In this document: positions 55,685 to 64,000 of the stretch, one piece after another
Layout: the number at the start of each line of letters is the position of its first letter
Numbering within the stretch: position 1 is the first letter of the stretch
Origin: Acanthosepion esculentum
Lineage: Eukaryota; Mollusca; Cephalopoda; Sepiida; Sepiidae
Length of the DNA: 64,000 nucleotides
NCBI GenBank assembly: GCA_964036315.1
Contig: OZ038496.1
Location: 21,338,685 to 21,402,684 of the forward strand
Direction: 5' to 3'
Notes under the pieces: generated by a model
What the model was told of the DNA's origin: nothing
What the model saw: only the letters and a program-made list of their open reading frames with translations
Databases searched by the model: none
Position numbers and translations under genes: made by a program

Positions 55685-56178
55685 GTCTTCCAAAAGCTAA
55701 GCAAAGTATTAATAATCAGGAAAATATCATTAGAAACAAAGAAAAGAAGCACTGAACTGTTATGTAATATCAATCCTGACAATGAATGCTAGACAATTTT
55801 ACTCACAGATAAAGAAGAGAATTGAGACAACGGAGATATGGTTCTACAGAAGGATGCTGTGAATACCATGGATGGAGTATTTAAGCAACAAGAAAGTTTT
55901 AAGAAAAATGGAAACAAAACACACACTTATAATTAGAATCAGAAAGTAACAGCTGAAATTTCTGGAACATAATGAAGAAGGAGAGCTTGGAAAATTTGAC
56001 ACTCACAGGATATTACAGGCAATAGGGACAGTGGGGCTGCAGGCTGCCTATTTGATGAGCTTATGTAAATGGATGGCAGAACAGGTTGTGGGGGTGGTGA
56101 AAAGACAAACATTACTGAGAGCTACAAAGATAAAAAAATGTGGAGAGCCACATACTGAAGGGACATGGAGCATAGAAG
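55685..56178 (+). mobile_element. LINE family 1, C-terminal and 3' fragment
   Basis: Parallels 23098-23600 in order: cattagaaacaaagaaaaga, ccatggatggagtatttaag, gagcttggaaaatttgacac and gcttatgtaaatggatggca. The end cactgaagggacatgg-like occurs at 56150. Many indels. Confidence 0.75.
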
Positions 56179-56284
56179 ATTTCCATTGAGAAGATGAGAG
56201 TGAACTAACAGTTTTCTGGCAGTTCAAATTTGTCTCAGACAGTTTGTGCTCAGCATTAATGTCTTTAGGAATTACAACAGTTTC

Positions 56285-56400
56285 TTTCTTCTCCCACCTA
56301 AGGGTTAAATAGCAGAGCAGGCTGGGTTTTCTAACCATGATTGGCAACCAGTCTAGGGGAAAGACAACTTTGAATTCAAACTGTAGAAAAAATGGAAATC
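56285..56400 (+). mobile_element. SINE core
   Basis: cccacctaagggttaaatag, then gctgggttttctaaccatga, ttggcaaccagtctagggga and tgaattcaaactg. Confidence 0.65.
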
Positions 56401-56464
56401 CATGTTTTTTTAAAAAAAAACTGTACACTGTTACGGAAAAAGATGTTTCAGTACCAGTGTACTG

Positions 56465-56530
56465 TTTTTTTAAATATTAAAGAAGGAAGCTGTGGAGAAT
56501 CATGATTGCCTACTTCCTGAAAAGAAGTGG
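56465..56530 (+). mobile_element. LINE family 1, extreme 3' end
   Basis: gaagctgtggagaatcatga, then cttcctgaaaagaagtggca, parallels the terminus at 23550-23600. Confidence 0.55.
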
Positions 56531-56639
56531 CATTTAAAAAAAAGATCACATTGCTACTATCAGTTATCAGTATTTAAGCTCAGATAAAAAACAAGGAATT
56601 TTTATGTTGATTTTTAAAGTGGTTAGGATCTCCTCACTT

Positions 56640-56745
56640 AGAAGCCTGGGGCACAACAGTCTTTTCAGTTTCATTCATCCTCCAACATGTGCCAGAATTA
56701 AACTTAAATTTTAGGAAGTGAGTCAGGCTGAGTACTTTTCAGCAT
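56640..56745. repeat. Half of a GTGCTGAAAAG MITE
   Basis: gaagtgagtcaggctgagta, then cttttcagcatgca, matches the right part of the copy at 31093-31200. The left end is not recognisable. Confidence 0.5.
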
Positions 56746-56749
56746 GCAT

Positions 56750-58000
56750 TTTTTTTATCACATTTTGTGCTATGATTTTCTTAAATAATTTTTGTTTTAT
56801 TTGAATAAAGTCAAGTGTGATTTTATTTTGTCCTATGTTGCTTTCTAAAATTATAAAAATACAGAAAGATTGTTATAAATTTATTTTATGTGATCACATC
56901 TTGGTTTCAAATTTATAGACTAAATGACATTCTTACGGTTTCATACTGTGAAACTCATTTTATTTGATTGCATTATTTTTATATTGCAGAAAACAACTGT
57001 TAATAATTAAGATTAGTTTTAATGATTGCTAAATTATGTATATTTGAATTAGAAAACAAGCTCTAAACAAAGCAATTTCTTTATTCTTTTTTCAAGCTTT
57101 TGTTAATATAAAAATAACTATGACTAACAAAATGATGTATAAATGATGAGTTTCATTTTAAATGAATAGAAAACTCTTTTTAGATATATTTTGGTTCTGA
57201 AGTTTGAAAATTTATCTAAACTGTTGAGTTGAGTATGTCTCAGCACTTAGGGATTAGCCTGGTACTTGTAAAATCCTATACCCTTCCTTTATGCTATATA
57301 TATTTACATCAACATTTGAGTTGAATTTCATCTTGGGGTGAAAAGGTTGTTACATTCCTACTCAGGGAAAAATGTTCCATTTTTGGACCCAATGATGAAT
57401 CAGTTTATTTTCTGCTTTGTCTTTAAAGAAAACCCTTTGTACATTTTTGCCTCTTTCAGTAATGAAAAAGTTCTTGCCCTTAATTGATTTAATCATTTAA
57501 CCCTAAAGTTAAGAAGTGACCTTAGTATGACACCCCGGTGAGTGACAGGCCAATAAATGACCACTCCCTTTCTTTTGGTGACAGTCAACGTGGTTCAAAG
57601 GATTTTGGTGCCACTTTAAAGAATAAGAACAAAAACTCCTACAGAAAGACCTTCTTCTAAGGAATTTCTGTATTGATCAAAATGTCAAAAGTTAATGCTT
57701 CTTCTGCCACCAGACCCCATAAGTCTGATTCATTTTGAATTCCCTTATATTTACTTTTACATATATACTCCCAGGCCAAATAACATTAGCCAGCTCTGCC
57801 TCTATCTATGAGGTTGCAAACTGTAAACTGATATTATCATGCTTGTAATATCCATAAAAAAATGGAAGTATGGTTTCAAAAGAAGGCTTCATTTAATGAA
57901 GAAGTACTAATAAATTTAATGGTGTCCTTCACAAATATTACAAGAACTGGAATATTACATGATTTCAAATGCCTCTTTAGTCTTTAGATTGCTGAATAAA
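56750..58000. other. No gene seen
   Basis: AT-rich with a moderate patch at 57500-57800. No motif recognised. Confidence 0.4.
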
Positions 58001-58003
58001 TTA

Positions 58004-58043
58004 AAATTTGATATTAAATTATTAAATATTCAATATCAAATTT
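58004..58043. repeat. 12-bp inverted repeat
   Basis: aaatttgatatt and aatatcaaattt enclose 16 bases, just left of a TA tract. Confidence 0.7.
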
Positions 58044-58047
58044 AAAA

Positions 58048-58048
<1 letters not shown>

Positions 58049-58087
<39 letters not shown>
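58049..58087. repeat. (TA)n microsatellite
   Basis: About 19 units. Confidence 0.95.
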
Positions 58088-58088
<1 letters not shown>

Positions 58089-58089
58089 A

Positions 58090-58880
58090 CAAGGTGAAAT
58101 TTTGTATAAAAGCAATTACATAATTAAATGTTTCTCAAGTGTAAAAGATGCACTTCATTACAGCTGATAGTATTGAAGTTAGGATTTTCATTAAAAAATG
58201 TCAGGTGTCTAACACATGTTGAATTTATTAAGCTACTTGAATTCAAAACATTTTTGTTTTTCTTATTTGTGCAATTTATGTGCAGTGACTTAACATAAGG
58301 AAAATAAACAACTAAAAAGTAAAAAAAAATAAACAAATCTTTACCTTCAGTTAAAAAAAAATACATTTTTATACATTACACTTTCACAGTTCAGTGTTTA
58401 TCCATTCTCTACAAAACTTGATATAGAATTGTTTGACTTTATAGATTAGGCATCAGACCAGATCAACCCTTAAACAAAATAAGCATATGCTTAGGACACC
58501 AAAAGAAAGTGGACATCAGTTTTTCTTCTGAAATTTTTATGCCAAATAAATTATATCTTCCCTAAAACCTAATAGTTTATTATAAAACTGAGTAAAAATT
58601 GGTGCAATTATTCTATTTTTGTAGTGGCATCAAAACTGAGCTCCATTTTAGCTTTTATAAGTCAGATTGCTTAATGGAAAACAAATTTATCTTATGTGCA
58701 GTCCAAAATGTTCCTAAATGTTTGAAATTGTCTGAGTTCACTTCTTGCTCTTTCAGACACTGCAGTATCAATAAAATTTGTTTATTTTAATGTCTGGTAT
58801 AATGTGGATTTTGTGAATTACTAAGTAAGTTCATGAATTTCTCATTAATTAAATCAATTTATATTTACACCATAAAGAGG
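58090..58880. other. No gene seen
   Basis: AT-rich, chance ORFs only. Confidence 0.4.
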
Positions 58881-59084
58881 TAGATATACATTATTTATAT
58901 TCAGACTATTGTCCTCATCTTTGTTGTTATTATCACAACATTTTAACTGTTTTACCCTCTGGATTTCCTCAGGTGTATATCAATCTACAGGGAATTCTGG
59001 ACTGAACCCTTTATTTAATCTACAGGGATAAACTGTTCTTGTTCTACTGCCCATGTCTAAGAATATCATCTAGTTCTTATTTTT

Positions 59085-59225
59085 AGTACTGCTCAATTAT
59101 TGCTTGCCCATTTCCACTAAATCCAAGTACACACTGCTTAACCTGGGGATTAAACTCACAATCACTCAGTCAGTCATGTGCCATACGTGATACACACTTA
59201 GGCGATCATGTATCTTTCGATACAT
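59085..59225 (-). mobile_element. Possible tRNA-like SINE head in the spacer
   Basis: The minus strand has a B-box-like gtgagtttaatcccc (complement of ggggattaaactcac). It lies downstream, on that strand, of an A-box-like region near 59180. Weak. Confidence 0.35.
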
Positions 59226-59239
59226 AACTGACAAGGTAG

Positions 59240-59437
59240 ATTTTTTCACACAGTAGGTTGCCATTTCTTTCTGTAGTAGACCAGTTGCCATCCAAGTCTA
59301 TAGAACCCAGTCTGTCCTGCTATTTACCCATAGCTGGAGGGGGAAGAGGAAGATTCATACCTTTCCCAAAGGTATTAGCATGTAAGTGCTACTATGTTAC
59401 AAAAATTCACAAACCAATGCTTTAATCCACTAGGCCA
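59240..59437 (-). mobile_element. tRNA-headed SINE with the shared core
   Basis: On the minus strand: A-box-like tggcctagtggatt (about 59434-59420), then the core as the complement of cctttcccaaaggt, atttacccatagctggaggg and cagtctgtcctgct. It then runs into ttggatggcaactggtctac. It is the same core as at 18540-18620. It sits against arm 2 of the inverted duplication. Confidence 0.75.
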
Positions 59438-59644
59438 TTGTCTCTAGAAATGGGACATGGAACAAGAACAGTCTACCCCCATAGATTAAATAAAGGGTTC
59501 ATTTCAGAATTCCCTGTAGATGCATCTAAGGAAGTCCAGAGGGCACAACATTTGAAACATGATGACAACAACAAAGATGAGGACTATAGTCTGAATATAG
59601 ATAATGTAAATAATGAAAACTTCTCATCCCAGAAATTCAGATAG
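59438..59644 (+). pseudogene. Unrecognised protein-like frame in arm 2
   Basis: Open for 68 codons. It includes GTRTVYPHRLNKGFISEFPV, then a KEVQRAQHLKHDDNNKDEDY stretch and SLNIDNVNNENFSSQKF. The composition is balanced and acidic, unlike repeat-derived frames. The inverted arm 1, read on the minus strand, gives RTRTVYPCRLNKGFSPEFPV, then a stop, then EEIQRVKQLK and DNNNKDEDNSLNI. Agreement of the two frames suggests that a coding sequence was duplicated. It could be part of a transposon ORF or an old exon. The ATG at 59438 is probably not the natural start, because a SINE abuts it. Confidence 0.4.
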
Positions 59645-59649
59645 GAATA

Positions 59650-60860
59650 ATGAGATAGATATTTTAACTATATAAATAAATTTTATCACTAAATTAAAAG
59701 CAATAAATCAAGTTGTTACCAAATGAGAGTCAATGGGAGCACCATTGTTGAACTCTACGTTGGCTTTATTCTGTCCCTGTTTAGGCATCGAATTTGTAGA
59801 AATAAAGGTTATGTTTTATAGGTTTATCTCAAAATATGATTAGAAATTACTGAAATTGAGGAATGTTACTCTCTTTAGATATTTACATAGTTGCAACTAT
59901 CTGATTAGTAAGCCTTGGTGGGCTGACATTTCTAAAATATGTATAGAAGGACTGTGAATGAATAATTAGCCATGTTCATATACTCAGCAGTATATCCTCT
60001 TATGATGTCGACTGTCATTTCTTTACAATTTGATTTATTTGAATGTGCAGTTATATGAATAGATTAGTTACTAGGAGGATTTGAACTCAAGACCTGACCT
60101 AATTTTTTAAAATCTTTTCAGCTTACAACTAGTTTAAATCACCATTTAAGAGAATGTCAACAATTTTTTCAGAAATTTAGTGCAATTATCAATATGCTTG
60201 CATATACACACTAATGCACAAATATACATAATTACATGTGCATATGCATAACTTTATCATGCATGCACATACATACACTAGTTAAATGAGTACATGTGGC
60301 AATACATGCATACATGAATAATGCACAGACATTCACGGATGATACACACATCCAAATCCACTCTGATTAATTTTGGATATGTTTCTTTTATGGTTTTCAA
60401 AAAATATTTATTCCTGTTGAACTAATTTAAGTTCTTCATGATTTTGAAAACTATAAACATATTATATTTTGTTTTTGGCACTGTTTATATTCTTATATAT
60501 ATATATATAACCCAAAACATAACATTGTCATGGTAGTAATGAAGAGCTTAAAAAAAGCAATATAAATTAAGAATTGGTAAAATTAACAAATGATACAGAT
60601 TCAAATTATAGTGTGCACATTATTATAACTTATTCTATTAATCAAATTCAAACAAAATAAAACCTTTTTATCGAAAATTATTAATAAAATATAATATCCT
60701 TCACCCAAATATATATATTAAGCAATATACATAATATCTTACATTAATTGCACATAGCTCTGTTATTTTACATTGAGCACTGTTTTTTCTTACACTATAG
60801 AGTATTTATATGTATTTGTATATGATCGCTTGCTCGTATACCTATGTATATTTACCCATT
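59650..60860. other. No gene seen
   Basis: AT-rich with CA/TG-rich words at 60190-60340. Confidence 0.4.
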
Positions 60861-60863
60861 CGG

Positions 60864-60867
<4 letters not shown>

Positions 60868-60893
<26 letters not shown>
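60868..60893. repeat. (TA)n microsatellite
   Basis: About 13 units, left of the next fold-back. Confidence 0.9.
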
Positions 60894-60896
<3 letters not shown>

Positions 60897-60905
60897 TGCA
60901 CACAC

Positions 60906-61098
60906 AAACATGTTTAATTGAATAATATAAACATATGTCTATTTATTTTTCTAATAATCCTTTCTAATTTTCTAATTAGCTTCTTGATGTTAAGTTAAAT
61001 TCATCAAGGAAAGAATTTCAACTTAACATCAAGAAGCTAATTAGAGAAAAGATTATTATAAAAATAGACATGTCTATATTATTCAATGAAACATGTTT
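60906..61098. mobile_element. Fold-back element, 193 bp, well-paired arms
   Basis: It begins aaacatgttt and ends aaacatgttt. The arms of about 80 bases (60906-60990 and 61018-61098) share ctaattagcttcttgatgtt, aataatcctttct/gattatta and tgtctattt. The loop is about 25 bases. The inner 30 bases of the arms are an exact match, so pairing is strong. A TA tract lies to the left and a short one to the right. Confidence 0.88.
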
Positions 61099-61104
61099 GA
61101 ATGA

Positions 61105-61840
61105 GAATATGCTACCTATATATATAATGAAATTGAGCATGTATTAAGTTTATTTTTAATAATTTTAAATTTTATTTAACATAAAATAACATAATTTACA
61201 GGTAAATTATTGGAAGTTAGATTTTAAAAATTTATAATCATTTCTGCAAACTTGAAAAGGTGACTAATTTTACAAATTGTTCTCTGCTCTTCCTCTGCTA
61301 ATATAAAATAAATTAAAGAGTATAAATATAACTTTAAAAACAGCACTAGTCTCTTTAATAAAAGTATAATAATGTTTCTAGCTGACTTATCAGTGAACTT
61401 CTCTTCCATATTTTAAAGATTGGTGTGGAATGTCAGACATTTAAACTGCATCATTTGTTCAACGACATCATGTACCTGGAAGTCTTATTTATGCTGCTTT
61501 GCTATATTTAAAATGTAGATTGAATTTCTAGAACCTTAAAAAAAATCAAATTATTGAGCAAGGAATGGCCTACCTACCTTCCCACCTCTTTATGGTTCAA
61601 ATCATTAAAAAGTACCCAAATTAAAGTCTGTTAGTCTTTCTTTACTGACAAGGTTTCCTTAAGTGTATGTAATTTACAGGCAAAAATATAAATAGTTAAG
61701 AAGACTATGTTTTAAATTTTAGATGAATTATCATTTAATTATTTTGACAAAATAATAAATAAACGTCAAAAAATAACTCATCATCAATTCAAATATGTGT
61801 ATTTGTTTTATCTATTGCTGCTTGAAAAGTTCTGGTATGA
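61105..61840. other. No gene seen
   Basis: AT-rich, nothing recognised. Confidence 0.4.
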
Positions 61841-61849
61841 AGATGGACT

Positions 61850-62390
61850 CTGAGTTGCTACCGGCAGGGTTTCCCCACCATCCCATACCTCTTTTTCCTC
61901 TTCCAGTAGTTGCTTACAATCTCTGGGACAGCTGACTAGGGAGAGACAGAAAGAAGGGGGCGGAAGGGAAAACCCTTGCTCATCCAGGGTTAAGAAGAAG
62001 GGTGGAAGTGGGAAGAGGCACTAGCCAAATAAAAAGAGGGCGATCAGATTTCTCCATCTGAGGAAGAAAAGAAGAAAAAGAAAATGGTGATGCCGTTGTT
62101 GATAGTGGTTGTGGTACTGGTAGTAGTAGTCGTCGTCGCAGTGTTTCGTGTTGGTACTGAAGAGCCCGAACTAGGAATAACTACAGTAAACACTGAGTGC
62201 CTCCATCTGACTTGGCTTTTTCTGTTCTGACTTGATTGGAAAATCTGAATTACACCGTAGCAGTTGGAGGAGGAGGAGGAAAGTGTTGGAATTTTTAGTG
62301 TTCTTTCTTTTTAGAAGTCCCGTACCAAGCCTCGAGAAAGACTGAAAGGAGCCTCGCTGGGGCAGTATTCGACCGGGGCCCATAGATAGA
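61850..62390 (+). other. GC-richer patch, exon- or promoter-like
   Basis: Less AT-rich than everything within several kb, with CpGs at 62130-62170 and 62330-62380. A good splice-acceptor-like tract, ctctttttcctcttccag, ends at 61906. An ATG at 62084 opens 48 codons: a hydrophobic, valine-rich start (MVMPLLIVVVVLV...) made partly of GTA/GTC repeats, then FRVGTEEPELGITT and a possible donor, gtaaac. It may be a 5' exon with a signal-like segment, or simply a decayed trinucleotide repeat. No homologue recognised. Confidence 0.25.
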
Positions 62391-62950
62391 CAAAATGATG
62401 TTTTCTTCGTAATTTTTATTATGCTTTACATAAAAACTACAATTTAAGCTCGGAAACTTAAAAAAGTTTAAAACATCGAAAATATTTTTCAAAACAAATT
62501 TTAAAATTGAAGAGAAAAAAAATGGTAATATTTTTAAGGTGTCAAAATTATTGGTCTAACTAAGAAGGTATTTTGACCATTTTTTTTAAAAAACAAAAAA
62601 CATCTCAATTTAATTGTTGCTACAACATCGAAAACTTTTCGGAGTTCCTATCAGCTGTGAAAAAGCAGCTACATTTGACAATTACTAATTCATTTCTTTT
62701 AAGATAAATATATATCGTAAGGAAAGGACTGACCATCATGACGAAAAGTTTGGAAACTACTTCGTAAGTAGATCTACTATATTTTAAGTTTTTAACCATC
62801 TCATAAAAACAATATAACGACAAAAGAAATGTGTTTCCTTCGTCTATTTCTCTTGTCTCCTCGACAGAACAAAACAAATGTACACATGGTGTAGCTATCT
62901 TTTGCTTGTCTATAGTTTGTTCACATTTTAAGACCTATTCTTCTTCTTAG

Positions 62951-62955
<5 letters not shown>

Positions 62956-62994
<39 letters not shown>
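62956..62994. repeat. (TA)n microsatellite
   Basis: About 19 units. Confidence 0.95.
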
Positions 62995-62996
<2 letters not shown>

Positions 62997-63381
62997 ACAC
63001 CTGTATTGTCCATTTGCGTACTCATAAAATCTGTAAGGTAAATGTTTAATACCAAAAGTACAATTTATCTAATTTTGTAGTTTGTAAATTGATTATTAAT
63101 GAAAATGAAAACTTTTCCAGCAACAAAAAAGATGCTTTGCATGAAATATTATTTTGGTATTTGCACAAAGTTGGAAAATAGAAAGATTAAAAAATGGTTT
63201 GTGATATTTATTTTTAGTTAAATTTCAAATTTAATCTACACTTTCCACATGTCTCCTTTTTTGTAGGAAATATAAGAATAAGTAATAATTATATTCAAGG
63301 TAAAAATTTATTTAAAAACAAGAAATGATTAATGTCTGTTTTTTATTGTCTTCTTTTCTTCTTCCTTTTTCTTGGGTTATG

Positions 63382-63396
63382 CCCCCCCCCCCCCGG
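63382..63396. repeat. Poly(C) run
   Basis: About 14 C residues ending in GG, unusual in such AT-rich DNA and likely length-variable. Confidence 0.85.
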
Positions 63397-64000
63397 TACT
63401 GATGAGTAGAAAGTGATACTAACTAAGTATAGGTAAACACAAGAAATAGTATTATTGTATGTGTGTATATATATATGTATATATAACACGCACATAAGCT
63501 CAAGCATGTTGACCACATCACAATCTGTTCTGTTGATTTACTGATTACTTAAAGAACACATGCATCACAAGCCGTGAATCTGTCTTCGAGATTTCTTCGT
63601 TCCTTATCTTGTTCCCCAGGCATGTTGCAGACAGACAGGATGCAGAAATATCTTTCCCTGTTCAGACAGATATCAGACTGCCTGCTAGACACTAAGCACA
63701 CTGCTTGCTTACCAGGTTGCTTTTTTAGCACCCCAAACCCCGTAAAGAGGGGAAAAAAAATTCTTATCTATTAATTTACAGTCATTTTTTTACTTACAAC
63801 AGTAGCAATCAATGTAAGGTAACACTTAAAAAAATCATCCCCTTGAGCCTTCTAAATATGTAAAATTTATACCAGATAAATAAAAATAAAAAAATTTAAT
63901 TTAAAAGTTTAAAATTTTAGCGTTACAGCATGTCTTGTCTGTGCATACTTAAAACTAACACTTGCATTTTTATTTTCCCCATCCATTTCCTACACATTTA

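Larger units (their letters stand above)
58886..59609. repeat. Long inverted duplication, arms about 175 bp
   Basis: Arm 1 (58886-59062) and arm 2 (59436-59609) are inverted copies over their whole lengths. Paired words are ttatattcagactat, gtcctcatctttgttgtt, accctctgg, tctacagggaattct and gaaccctttatttaatcta. The 370-base spacer holds decayed SINEs. Arm 2 on the plus strand and arm 1 on the minus strand give related protein-like frames. Differences of roughly one base in seven or eight show that it is not recent. Confidence 0.85.
62395..64000. other. No gene seen
   Basis: AT-rich, apart from a moderate patch at 63540-63745 with overlapping 60-66-codon frames on both strands, neither recognised. 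The acceptor-like ttatcttgttccccag ends at 63619. Confidence 0.35.

Noticed and set aside
63549..63774. Overlapping 60- and 66-codon frames on opposite strands
   Set aside because: Short, mutually exclusive and without motifs. The acceptor-like tract at 63619 alone is too weak to call an exon.

Overview
The window looks like non-coding, repeat-dense animal DNA, most likely from a mollusc and plausibly an octopus or another coleoid cephalopod. The placement rests on the very AT-rich background, dozens of long (TA)n tracts, decayed LINE fragments of a kind I associate with octopus genomes, and SINEs with a tRNA-like head plus a shared core. It is an inference, not a proof. No intact protein gene, tRNA gene or rRNA gene is visible. 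Nearly all short open frames are chance ORFs, translations of microsatellites (YIYIYI, THTHTH), or pieces of dead transposons.

Layout. 0-9.7 kb: SINE and MITE cluster, including 5S-rRNA-headed SINEs, a TA-target MITE, a pogo-like MITE and a tRNA-centred fold-back. 9.7-15.4 kb: mostly plain AT-rich DNA with microsatellites and one 330-bp fold-back. 15.4-19.4 kb: reverse-transcriptase remnant of LINE family 1, pieces of LINE family 2, a deleted mariner, a tRNA-headed SINE, and a LINE nested inside a MITE. 21.5-21.9 kb: two adjacent pogo-like MITEs. 24.3-25.3 kb: the only clear CpG-rich, promoter-like island, with a candidate first exon at 25204 and a competing signal-peptide-like frame on the other strand. 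26-43 kb: fold-back elements, microsatellites and LINE 2 pieces. 43.6-44.2 kb: a GC-rich 550-bp insertion of two tandem units inside a U2 snRNA fragment, flanked by a 22-bp duplication of U2 sequence. 44.9-47.4 kb: a 94-nt exon-like direct repeat and a 1.19-kb terminal-inverted-repeat element. 47.5-64 kb: more repeats, including a 720-bp inverted duplication at 58.9-59.6 kb whose arms both look protein-like.

The best candidate for an undescribed system is the U2-targeted pair at 43.6-44.2 kb. It looks like a short, structured, non-autonomous retroelement that inserted twice at the same U2 position. Second is a SINE family headed by an antisense-lying 5S rRNA relative followed by a tRNA-like promoter, which shares its core with purely tRNA-headed SINEs nearby. 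Third is the number of fold-back elements, many set directly in (TA)n tracts. If transcribed, these would form long double-stranded RNA, which is relevant because coleoid cephalopods edit RNA extensively through ADAR enzymes.

All assignments were made by eye. Family names for the LINEs, SINEs and MITEs are tentative, and boundaries are good to about 5-20 bases unless a terminal repeat fixes them.
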